A stretch of DNA of 64,000 bases. It comes from CAVVSQ01 sp963848825 (GTDB lineage: Bacteria > Planctomycetota > Planctomycetia > Gemmatales > Gemmataceae). The stretch is taken from contig CAWKFA010000016.1 in assembly GCA_963848825.1 (NCBI GenBank), forward strand, positions 62,001 to 126,000, read 5' to 3'. A model generated the notes under the pieces. The model saw only the letters and a program-made list of their open reading frames with translations. It was not told the origin of the DNA and ran no database searches. The translations under genes and the position numbers were made by a program. This document shows positions 55,468 to 63,421 of this stretch, piece after piece. Every line of letters starts with the position of its first letter. The first letter of the stretch is position 1.

Positions 55468-55656
55468 GAAATCTATACGACCACCGAACAATAGTAAGTT
55501 GCATTACCAGCGGTCGAAGCCGTGCCCGCGCCGTGCATCGCCGGGCTTTGTGAAACGGACTACGACCTCGATGAAATCTTCGCCGCCTTGTCAGCCCGAT
55601 ACTCGCGGCGGCCCCTTGGTGTCTCCCCGCCGCACGAGGAGGACCCCAGGAGTACC

Positions 55657-55710
55657 CCAGAAGACCCAGGGGGACATGTTTTTACATGTCCCCCTGGGTC
55701 TTCTGGGTCA
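55657..55710. repeat. 24-bp perfect hairpin repeat, copy 1
   Basis: The 24 nt at 55657-55680 are exactly complementary to 55685-55708, with a TTTT loop (core GGGGGACATGT, TTTT, ACATGTCCCCC). The stretch 55673-55710 (38 nt) recurs identically at 57814-57851. Confidence 0.9.
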
Positions 55711-55870
55711 TTTCTTCGGCCGGTTGCCTTGGCCGTCCCGACCCGGGATGCTACAGTGGAATACGCCTTGAAAGACGTTGGGCCGCTGAGACAGTTTGGT
55801 CGGGCGAGCGCCCCGGCGATGCCACTTGACGCAACTTTCAGAGTATCGTAATATTACGATACTGGAGGTC

Positions 55871-56275
55871 TTGGAGCGATGCCACCTGACGGAAGTCTAT
55901 TTTTACAAGGATGACGACGGCAGTGTTCCGGTTCTTGACTGGCTTCTCGAACTCCAGGCAAAGAACGAAAGGGCGGCACGCAAATGCTTCAGCCTCATCA
56001 AGCTGCTGCGGAACCTTGGCCATGAATTGCGGCGCCCACGGGCCGACCTGCTGCGCGACGGTATCTATGAACTTCGGGCCGAGGTCGGCAACGTCAACTA
56101 CCGCATCCTGTACGGGTTCGTCGGCAAGAATGCTACCGTCCTGGCATGTGGGCTGACCAAGGAGAAGACCGTGCCCCGTGGCGAGATTGACACGGCAGTG
56201 ACACGAATCGGCAAGTACATGCAGAATCCGACGCAACACCGATTTGTTTATGAAGAGGAAGCACCCGATGGCTAA
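55871..56275 (+). CDS. HigB/Gp49-like toxin of a type II toxin-antitoxin system
   Basis: RelE/ParE-fold mRNA interferase type. TEVYFYKDDDGSVPVLDWLL, NERAARKCFSLIKLLRNLGH, LRRPRADLLRDGIYELRAEV, NYRILYGFVGKNATVLACGL and TKEKTVPRGEIDTAVTRIGK are the family pattern, as in phage Gp49-like and HigB proteins. The start is unsure: TTG 55871 or CTG 55886; no ATG fits. Toxin comes before antitoxin, the HigBA order, and its stop overlaps the antitoxin start by 8 bp. Up to 134 residues. Confidence 0.82.
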   Translation: MERCHLTEVYFYKDDDGSVPVLDWLLELQAKNERAARKCFSLIKLLRNLGHELRRPRADLLRDGIYELRAEVGNVNYRILYGFVGKNATVLACGLTKEKTVPRGEIDTAVTRIGKYMQNPTQHRFVYEEEAPDG

Positions 56276-56590
56276 AATCACAGACGCCGTGGAAATCTTG
56301 AAGCGGAGGATGGGGATTGACCCTGACACCGACCCGGAGATGCTCCAAATCTCTGAAGACCTGCGCGTCGCTCAGATGATTTTCGATGCCGCACCGAGGC
56401 GGGACTCACCCAGAAGGAACTGGCCCAGGCGGTCGGTACAACGCAGAGCGTGATTTCGCAGCTTGAGAGCGCCGAATACAAAGGGCACTCGCTGAAGATG
56501 CTGGAACGTATTGCCAAAGCCCTCAATCGGCGAGTGGAGATTCGCTTGGCCCCCAGGAGCCCTGTGGGCCGAAGTGGGAACGTCACGTAA
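56268..56590 (+). CDS. XRE-family antitoxin, partner of the HigB-like toxin (frameshifted)
   Basis: ATG 56268: MAKITDAVEILKRRMGIDPD, EMLQISEDLRVAQMIFDA. One C missing at 56389-56391 shifts the frame; restored, it reads RTEAGLTQKELAQAVGTTQS, VISQLESAEYKGHSLKMLER and IAKALNRRVEIRL, a clear Cro/C1-type HTH with C-terminal strand. It neutralises the toxin and represses the operon in known systems. About 107 residues, stop 56588-56590. Confidence 0.8.
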
Positions 56591-56603
56591 AGTAGATCGT
56601 CAA

Positions 56604-56845
56604 GAAGTTTGTCTGATATTGGCCCTGCGGTTTCACGAACTTACCACTCAGGAGCCTTTCCAGGTCTGGCTGGCTATTGACGCGCAGGCAAGGCTTCCCA
56701 AGGTTGAATATCCGCCCCTGCGGATTGTCTGCTTTTCCGGGCTGGCCCAAACCATATCGAGAAACACGCCTTTCAAGGGGTGTCTCTCCCCATTACCAGC
56801 CCAGCGTTCACGGTTGTGGATTGCTTCAAGTACCGTAGCCAATAG
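56604..56845 (+). pseudogene. AbiEi-like antitoxin remnant
   Basis: CLILALRFHELTTQEPFQVW, LAIDAQARLPKVEYPPLRIV and, after a shift near 56750, NHIEKHAFQGVSLPITSPAF, TVVDCFKYRSQ match the central part of AbiEi antitoxins of type IV systems (ALRFH.LTTQ.P...W, YPPLRIV.FSG, VADCFKYRN). The N-terminal winged helix and the C-terminal end are missing, and the frame ends right after the CFKYR motif. No AbiEii toxin is visible nearby. A dead gene, beginning 14 bp after the HigBA-like pair. Confidence 0.65.
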
Positions 56846-56876
56846 GCTCCAAAAAGCATTTCAAATGGGAGCCGTC

Positions 56877-57491
56877 ATGTTCGACGAGCTATTCGAGCGG
56901 CTTCCAACCATCGCCGCCCAAATGGACACAATTGAAAAAAAACCAGATGCGGCACTTCAATACGACATGATGGCCGATGCCCTCTGGTGGTCAGATGAGC
57001 GGCCCAATTTCCAAAATGCTGAGGACCATTGGTGCTTACGTCCGCTTTTCCGTTATCGAACAAGTGTTATTTTGGAGGCGCCCGAAGAGGCTTATCAGAC
57101 GTTTTGGGAACGTGGACTACAGTTATTCCGCAATTGGCCCGGATTCGATCCAGAAAGGCGTCAATCATCGGAAGGCTTAAAGGCATTTTGCCGGAGGAAG
57201 TACGCCGAGGCCCTCATTTCGTTTGTCCTAAGTGACGTTGCATTTCGGATAAAGAACGAGTTCAGCGGTCATCCATCTTGCCAATCGCTACTGAATGCCG
57301 CATTAAAACATGATCCACCAGATATTGCTGTCCGCGAGATTTACAAAATCCTGGGACGGTCTTTGACCGCTGCTGGCAAGCCGATTCCAAAAGACAGCTG
57401 GGACCGAATGAAAAAATGTATTGCCGATAGCCTGGGCGTTTCCGCTGATAAACTACAGCCAGAAAGTTTGATTTCTTCGGGTTTAAAATAA
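56877..57491 (+). CDS. Hypothetical protein, 204 residues
   Basis: Start ATG 56877 with GGGAG 6 nt upstream. MFDELFERLPTIAAQMDTIE, DMMADALWWSDERPNFQNAE, YRTSVILEAPEEAYQTFWER and CQSLLNAALKHDPPDIAVRE; mostly helical, no family recognised. Intact, which sets it apart from its neighbours. It lies between the AbiEi remnant and a VapB-like antitoxin, so it may be part of a defence or toxin-antitoxin cargo. Confidence 0.55.
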   Translation: MFDELFERLPTIAAQMDTIEKKPDAALQYDMMADALWWSDERPNFQNAEDHWCLRPLFRYRTSVILEAPEEAYQTFWERGLQLFRNWPGFDPERRQSSEGLKAFCRRKYAEALISFVLSDVAFRIKNEFSGHPSCQSLLNAALKHDPPDIAVREIYKILGRSLTAAGKPIPKDSWDRMKKCIADSLGVSADKLQPESLISSGLK

Positions 57492-57565
57492 TCGCTTTCC
57501 CATTTCAAACCGCCCCAGGGGGTCAGGGGGCCAAGTAAAAACATGGAAAAAAAAGGAGGAAGACG

Positions 57566-57807
57566 ATGACTAAAACCATGCACGGCATTGTACACGGCAG
57601 GACCATTGAACTCGATGAAGACCCCGGTGTGGCCGAAGGGCAGGAGGTTGAGGTCCAGGTGAAGGTCATGCCACCGACCAGAAAGTGGGGCGACGGCATT
57701 CTGCGCACCGCCGGAGCCTTGGCCGATGATACGAAATGGGAGCGATCATGGAGGAAATCTACCAAGCTAGAAATGTCGAACGTCGTCCCCAAGGGGAGCT
57801 TGAATGA
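57566..57807 (+). CDS. VapB-like antitoxin (frameshifted); its toxin gene is cut off
   Basis: ATG 57566 with GGAGGA upstream. MTKTMHGIVHGRTIELDEDP, GVAEGQEVEVQVKV is a beta-rich antitoxin start; after a shift near 57735 the helical tail reads AIMEEIYQARNVERRPQGEL and stops at 57807. The stop overlaps ATG 57804 (ATGA). The frame starting there reads MTFLD, the way many PIN toxins begin, but after 10 nt it runs into the hairpin repeat at 57814 and then the IS element, so the toxin is lost. Confidence 0.6.
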
Positions 57808-57813
57808 CCTTTT

Positions 57814-57851
57814 GGACATGTTTTTACATGTCCCCCTGGGTCTTCTGGGTC
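57814..57851. repeat. Hairpin repeat, copy 2 (right part)
   Basis: 38 nt identical to 55673-55710 (starts GGACATGTTTTTACATG). The left arm of the hairpin is missing here; the copy begins immediately after the first codons of the truncated toxin gene. Confidence 0.88.
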
Positions 57852-57889
57852 TCCTCGGTCCTGGTTTATGGGTAAACGTACGTAGCGTG

Positions 57890-57899
57890 GGCTTAAGCC
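57890..57899. repeat. Target site duplication, left
   Basis: GGCTTAAGCC at 57890-57899, repeated at 59556-59565 on the other side of the IS element. Removing the IS and one copy restores the palindrome CGTGGGCTTAAGCCCACG seen intact at 55433. Confidence 0.85.
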
Positions 57900-59555
57900 T
57901 CAAGTTTACCCACAACATTCTACCGCGTTGAGGAAAGGGGCAAGTGTCCAAGGCCTTTGTCGTTTTTCCAAATGTGGTTTGTCGCGGTTTAATTAGGGGG
58001 CTGGGTGAGTTTGTGCGGGCACATTCGCGAAAGCTAGGGAAGCAGGGGAATGGTAATTTTTGCAAGCGCGTGGCATAAGACACGCGGCTGTTGACGACCC
58101 GGTAATCCTGAAAGTGAGGCGTGGTTGCCAGGATTTTATCGGAGGACAGTCATGATGACGTCAGTCGCGAGCTTCGGCGAGAAGAATTTTGGCGGTGCGA
58201 ACTTGAGACACGAACGACGGACCAAATGCCTGGTGCGGATCGCGGATTTGATTTACCGACATCCAGGCGGCACTTTGCCTTTCAAGTTGCGCGCTCCCAA
58301 GGACTACAAGGCCATGGATCGCCTGATGAACCAGGAAGAAGTGACGCATGCGACGGTACTGGAGACTCACCGCCAGCGGACCTTGGAGCGTATGCGAGAG
58401 GAAAAAAAGGTGATTCTCGTCCTCCACGACACGACGGAATTGGACTACACGGGCCTGCGGTCGATCCCCGACTTGGGGGCCGTGGGCGGCAGCCGTGGCT
58501 GCCACCGTGGTTACCTGTGCCATAACAGTCTGGCCATCGATCCTGAGCGGCGTGAGGTTCTAGGTGTGGTCAACCAGATCCTGCACCGGCGTCGCCTCGT
58601 GGGTCGCAAGGAAAAGCTTAAGGTCAAACGCGACCGTGCCGACCGCGAAAGTCGACTATGGATCCAAGGCTTGGCGGCCGTGGGCCCCACGCCAGCCAAT
58701 TGCCACTGAGTACATGTCGCGGACCGAAGTGCCGACACGTTTGAGTTCCTGGCACGGAACACGGCGCACGGCACCGAGTTCGTGGTGCGCTCCAAGAACA
58801 GCGCGTGATCCACCGCGGCCATACTCCGCTCGGTGAAGAAGACTACCTCCACTGCTATGCGCGTTCCTTGCCATTGCAGGGGCGCCGTCAAGTCGCCATA
58901 GCGCCGCGGCCTGGTCAGCCCGCACGCACTGCGACGGTCGCCGTGGCGTTTGCTCCCATCCTGCTTGCCTTACCCCACGTGCGTCGCGGCCATTATGAAA
59001 AACGCCCCTTGCCTGTGTGGGTCGTTTGCGTACGCGAAGTAGATCAGCCTGCGGGAGTTGAGCCGTTGGAGTGGATCTTGCTCACCAACTGCAAGGTCGC
59101 CACGCTCGAGGATGCCTGGGAACGAACCAGCTGGTATGAGTGCCGCTGGATTATTGAAGAATATCACAAGGCCCAAAAGACCGGCTGCTCTATCGAGGAC
59201 TTGCAATTCACATCGGCTCAGGCTGCAACCAATGATCGCGTTGCTATCGGTGATAGCAGTCAGTTTGTTGAACCTGCGCAACGCCAGCCGTCGACCCGAT
59301 GCCAAAGAGCGAAAGGCAACCGAGCTGATCGATGCGCGCTATGTCGTTGTTCTCTCCGGTTGGCGGCACAAAAAAGCCAACACAAGTATGAGCGTGTATG
59401 ATTTCTTCTATGCATTGGCACGATTAGGCGGCCATCAAAATCGCAAGGGCGATCACCAGCCGGGCTGGCTAATCCTTTGGCGGGGCTGGATGGCCCTACA
59501 ACACATGGTCGACGGTGCCGACGCTATCGGTTTCAAAAGTTGTGGGTAAACTTGA
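57900..59555 (+). mobile_element. IS4-family insertion sequence, 1656 bp
   Basis: Terminal inverted repeats of 17 bp, perfect: TCAAGTTTACCCACAAC at 57900-57916 and its complement at 59539-59555. A 10-bp direct repeat (GGCTTAAGCC) lies directly outside both ends, as expected for IS4-family insertion. The single transposase gene fills 58152-59549 and its stop lies inside the right terminal repeat. The transposase is broken, so this copy is probably not autonomous unless the breaks are sequence errors. Confidence 0.9.
58152..59549 (+). pseudogene. IS4-family transposase (Tn5-like), with stop and frameshifts
   Basis: DDE transposase. N-terminal DNA-binding domain (ASFGEKNFGGANLRHERRTK, LPFKLRAPKDYKAMDRLMNQ), first Asp in LVLHDTTELDYTG, second Asp in VHVADRSADTFEFL, and the Y(2)R(3)E(6)K-type motif in YECRWIIEEYHKAQKTG. 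TGA at 58707-58709 replaces an expected Trp codon; a missing C near 58800 and a 2-base loss near 59228 shift the frame. The end MSVYDFFYALARLGGHQNRK, GWLILWRGWMALQHM is typical. Start ATG 58152 with GGAGGA upstream. Confidence 0.85.
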
Positions 59556-59565
59556 GGCTTAAGCC
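59556..59565. repeat. Target site duplication, right
   Basis: GGCTTAAGCC, the second copy of the 10-bp duplication. It is followed by CACGCAACATTCCCACGGCTA, which matches the sequence after the palindrome at 55450-55467 except at two positions. Confidence 0.85.
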
Positions 59566-59654
59566 CACGCAACATTCCCACGGCTATACCTTTTTTTCGC
59601 TGGAAAACTACCCTGGGGGCTGTCACAATATCCTTTACGCCTCCACGCGATTTT

Positions 59655-62600
59655 TTGGTTGATGGAATCAAGTCAGCGTCGGCTCACGGTTATTCCTTCA
59701 CTAGTTATTATTGGCTATTGGTGCTCCAAGTGGCTTTCGCGAAGCTGTCTTCCTGGCTACGTTCGGTGTGCGACAAAGGTAGGCGGCGTGCATGCTGCCG
59801 ACGTATTCGGCCCGTTGTCGAGACGCTCGAGACCCGCGCCTTGCTCAGTGCCGTCTGGAACAATTTCGGTGGCAATGCGCAGCATACGGGTATTTCCGGC
59901 GTCGCGGCCCAGACCATGGATTCCATCCACTGGCAAACTTCCGTCGATCTTCAGCCGGGCGGGTTTGAGCATTACGGCGAGCCTGTTTTCACGCCGGGAA
60001 ATACTGCGATTGTGCCCATAAAGACCGGCTTCGGCAGTTTCAAGGTCGAGGGGATCAACGGGGCGACCGGCGCTGTGCTGTGGTCGGCGCTGACTGATTA
60101 TCAGGAGCCTCCCTATACCTGGCTGCCTCCTTTTCAGGCCGTTTATGATCCTGTCAGCAACCGGGCCTACTTTCCCGGCAATGGCGGCACAATTTTTTAC
60201 GTCAACAACCCCGACAGTGCCAGCGCGGTTATCTCCGGGCAGCGTGCTTTTTACGGCCTTGCGAACTACCAGGCCGACCCGGGTGACTACAACGCGTCCG
60301 TGGCGATCGATACCCCGCTCACCATCGACGCCAGCGGCGATGTTTATTGCGGCTTCATGCTGACGGGATCGCCTGTCGGCAGCTTGACCACGGGCGGCAT
60401 CGCGCGTTTCGGCGCGGATGGCAGCGGCAGCTATGTGCTTGCCAATGCCGCCGCCGGGGACGGCAGCATCACGCGCGCGGCCCTGGGTTCGGCTCCAGCC
60501 GTCAGCAACGACGGCGCCACCGTCTACGTCGCGATGAATAACGCGAACCAAACCGGCGCCTATCTCCTGGGCCTTGACAGCACAACGCTGACCACGAAAT
60601 ACAAGGTTTATCTCACCGACCCGCGCAACGGTAATAGCGCCACCGTTACCAACCAAAGCACCTCTTCGCCCATGGTTGGCCCAGACGGCGCGGTCTTCTT
60701 CGGCGTTTTCGGCAATCCCTTTAACGGCTCGCGCGGTTTCTTGTTACATTTTTCGGCCGATCTTGGCCACGAGTACGTCCCGGGTGCGTTCGGCTGGGAC
60801 GATACGCCCTCGGTCATTCCGACCTCAATGGTGCCTTCCTACCATGGCGCTTCGTCTTATCTCATTTTGTCGAAGTACAACAATTACGTCGCCGCGGAAA
60901 CGGGGCCCGAAGGCGGCGACGGTGTCAACAAGATCGCCGTCCTCGATCCGTATGCCTCGCAGCTCGATCCCAACAACGACGGCAGCCCCAACCTGCAAGT
61001 GATGGCCCAGGTTTTGACCGTCGTCAGCCCGACGCCCGACACCGAATTTAACAACAACGGCTATCCGAATGCCACGCGCGAATGGTGCACCAACGGCACC
61101 GCCGTGGATCCCGCCACCGACGGTGTTTTTATCAACAATGAAGATGGCAACGCCTATCGCTGGAACCTGGGTACTAACTCATTGACGCAGGCGGTGCAAC
61201 TGACGAACGGCATCGGCGAGCCCTACACGCCAACGGCAATCGGGCCGGATGGCACCATTTACGCCCTCAACGGGGGCACATTGTTCGCGCTGGGCGGCTT
61301 GCCGTTCAGCAAGTTCGTCGTCAACGTTCTGGGGAGCACCAGCGCCACGGCGGGTAGTTCCTTCCTGGTCACCGTCCAGGCCGCCGATCAGCTTGGTTAT
61401 CCGATTACCGCATACAGCGGCCCGAGCACCTTCACGGCCACACTCAGTCCGGCCGACCCCTTGATCAGCCCGTCCCTCACGGGCACTCTGAACAGCAGCG
61501 GCTTCGGCTTCTTTTTGGAAACTTTGAAGACGGCAGGTGCCTATACCATCAATGTCACGGCCGGTTCATTTACCGGCTCAAGTGCCACAATCATGGTCAC
61601 GCCCGCCCCGGCCAGCTATTTCAGCGTGGCCGCACCGCCCACGACGATCACGGGTAGCCCAATTAATGTCATCGTCACCGCCCGCGATCTGTATGGCAAC
61701 GTCGCGACCGGTTATTCGGGGACGGTTCGGCTCATGAGCACCGACACAGCGGCAGCGCTTGGCTCCAATTACACGTTCACCACCGGCACAGGCCAGGACA
61801 ATGGCCAACATACCTTCACCGTCGGGCTCAACACCGCGGGCACTCAGACCATCGCTGTCATTGACACCACGGCCACAAGGCCCACGATCAACGGCAGCAG
61901 CTCCCCCGTGGCGACCATGGACCTCCAAGTAACGTCGCTCACGCCGACGGCCGATGGCTTTACCGTTACGTTCAACAAACCATTCGTGGCGGCCGATCTC
62001 ACCCTGTATGGCGCCACTGGTGCCGCTGTCGACGACGTCACCTTGACCGGCTCCGGCGGGGTCGGCAATATCCATGGCACGCTTTTGATTGACCCATCTC
62101 ATCAAAGCTTCACCTTTAAAACCACGGCCGCTTACCTGAGTTTGCTCAACAGCGTGCACGGCGGCAACGTGTCGGTCGTTCTTCCCGATGCCACCTATAC
62201 CGTCACCCTGGTCAGCGGCACCGGCGGCAACGGTTTTCTCGATGGCCTTTTGGCGGGCCTCGATGGCCAGGGCAACGGCGGCCGTGCCAACTTCGTCTCG
62301 ACCTTCACCACTCATTACCAGGCGCAGGCCACGCCGGTGCTCGCCATCCCTGACTTTGCGCGCGGGCCCGACAGCAACACGCCGATCGCGGTGCCCACCA
62401 GCAACGCCGGCCTGGCGGTAACGCTTTATAATGCCGTTAACGTGACGGATGTCACTTTTTCCCTTACCTATAATCCAGCGTTACTGAAGATTTTGGGAAC
62501 CCTGTCGGGCGCAGGCAGCGATGCCAGCGACCCAGGAGCGACGCTTACGCTCGTGTCCGATGCCGGTGGCGTGGCTACTTTTCACTACACCGATGCCACT

Positions 62601-63293
62601 GGTCAATCGGCAACGCCCTCCGCACCGCTGGTGCTGGGCGATATCAAGGCAGTCGTGCCCTCTGGCACCGGCGCGGCGGCACTGACGAACTATCTGGGCG
62701 TGGAACGGCTGCAACCCGGCAATATTGTGATTAATGGCAACGCGAACACCGGGGCGGTCAGCGCCGGGGGCGTGCACGTCAACGCCTACTTCGCGGATGT
62801 GAATGGCGACAAAAAAATCGATGGTCTCGACAAGTTAGCCGCCGACAATGTGGCCCAGGGCCATGGCAGCGGTTTCAGCGCCTATCCCTTGCTCGATCCC
62901 GCCATCATCGGCGACGTGGCGGGTGACTTCTCGGTTGATGCCGGCGACGTCAGCACCATCGACGCCTATGTCGTTCAACTCAACCCGACGCAAATCCCCG
63001 TACCACCATCCCAACTGCCCACGAACACGCCCTTCGTGATTGGCGCCAACATCAGCCAGCCAGCGAGCGTTCCGGTACGCGTGCCGAACGCCTTAATTGC
63101 CGCGACTACGCCTGGCCAAACCCAGCCCAGCGTCACTGCCCCGATGGCCGCCGCGCTGTCGGCAGCCCCGACGCCCACCGAGCCGCTCGACACGCCCGCC
63201 AACCAGGACGATGTCCTGCTCTTGAGCCGCCGCGCGGAACGGCTGGCGAAGGCCCGGGCAAAATGGGCTGCCAAATATCGGCCGGCACTATAA
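59655..63293 (+). CDS. Very large secreted protein with PQQ-like, Ig-like, cohesin-like and dockerin-like parts
   Basis: 1212 residues from TTG 59655; GTG 59721 or 59730 are alternative starts. The signature PVVETLETRALLSA (about residue 54) is the planctomycete export or anchoring motif. Then a WD/PQQ-like propeller region (DGATVYVAMNNANQTGAYLL, AIGPDGTIYALNGGTLFALG), two or three Ig-like repeats (SATAGSSFLVTVQAADQLGY, TARDLYGNVATGYSGTVRL), a cohesin-like segment (VTDVTFSLTYNPALLKILGT) and a dockerin-like segment with two Ca-binding loops (DVNGDKKIDGLDKLAADN, DVAGDFSVDAGDVSTIDAYV). Lys/Arg-rich C-terminus. The IS element ends 100 bp upstream and may have removed its promoter. Intact, unlike its neighbours. 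Confidence 0.85.
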   Translation: MVDGIKSASAHGYSFTSYYWLLVLQVAFAKLSSWLRSVCDKGRRRACCRRIRPVVETLETRALLSAVWNNFGGNAQHTGISGVAAQTMDSIHWQTSVDLQPGGFEHYGEPVFTPGNTAIVPIKTGFGSFKVEGINGATGAVLWSALTDYQEPPYTWLPPFQAVYDPVSNRAYFPGNGGTIFYVNNPDSASAVISGQRAFYGLANYQADPGDYNASVAIDTPLTIDASGDVYCGFMLTGSPVGSLTTGGIARFGADGSGSYVLANAAAGDGSITRAALGSAPAVSNDGATVYVAMNNANQTGAYLLGLDSTTLTTKYKVYLTDPRNGNSATVTNQSTSSPMVGPDGAVFFGVFGNPFNGSRGFLLHFSADLGHEYVPGAFGWDDTPSVIPTSMVPSYHGASSYLILSKYNNYVAAETGPEGGDGVNKIAVLDPYASQLDPNNDGSPNLQVMAQVLTVVSPTPDTEFNNNGYPNATREWCTNGTAVDPATDGVFINNEDGNAYRWNLGTNSLTQAVQLTNGIGEPYTPTAIGPDGTIYALNGGTLFALGGLPFSKFVVNVLGSTSATAGSSFLVTVQAADQLGYPITAYSGPSTFTATLSPADPLISPSLTGTLNSSGFGFFLETLKTAGAYTINVTAGSFTGSSATIMVTPAPASYFSVAAPPTTITGSPINVIVTARDLYGNVATGYSGTVRLMSTDTAAALGSNYTFTTGTGQDNGQHTFTVGLNTAGTQTIAVIDTTATRPTINGSSSPVATMDLQVTSLTPTADGFTVTFNKPFVAADLTLYGATGAAVDDVTLTGSGGVGNIHGTLLIDPSHQSFTFKTTAAYLSLLNSVHGGNVSVVLPDATYTVTLVSGTGGNGFLDGLLAGLDGQGNGGRANFVSTFTTHYQAQATPVLAIPDFARGPDSNTPIAVPTSNAGLAVTLYNAVNVTDVTFSLTYNPALLKILGTLSGAGSDASDPGATLTLVSDAGGVATFHYTDATGQSATPSAPLVLGDIKAVVPSGTGAAALTNYLGVERLQPGNIVINGNANTGAVSAGGVHVNAYFADVNGDKKIDGLDKLAADNVAQGHGSGFSAYPLLDPAIIGDVAGDFSVDAGDVSTIDAYVVQLNPTQIPVPPSQLPTNTPFVIGANISQPASVPVRVPNALIAATTPGQTQPSVTAPMAAALSAAPTPTEPLDTPANQDDVLLLSRRAERLAKARAKWAAKYRPAL

Positions 63294-63421
63294 GTACACT
63301 TCTTGGCTAACGCAGCTTGCCGCTGGGGCCATCGTACCCCCCTCGCCATTCTTTTTGATTGCCGATAGCCCACGATCCGTCGATAATCGCACTATCTCGA
63401 AAAATCGATCGCGAGGGAATC

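Larger units (their letters stand above)
55291..55870. other. Intergenic region with two palindromic repeats
   Basis: No supportable gene; a frame at 55522-55640 (CETDYDLDEIFAALSARYSR) may be a scrap. Two palindromes are described separately: 55427-55467 and 55657-55710. It marks the left edge of a 4-kb zone of broken toxin-antitoxin genes. Confidence 0.5.

Noticed and set aside
56511..57491. One 326-residue protein covering the AbiEi-like part and the following gene
   Set aside because: The first part matches AbiEi only up to a frameshift and stop; a ribosome binding site and ATG at 56877 define a separate 204-residue gene.
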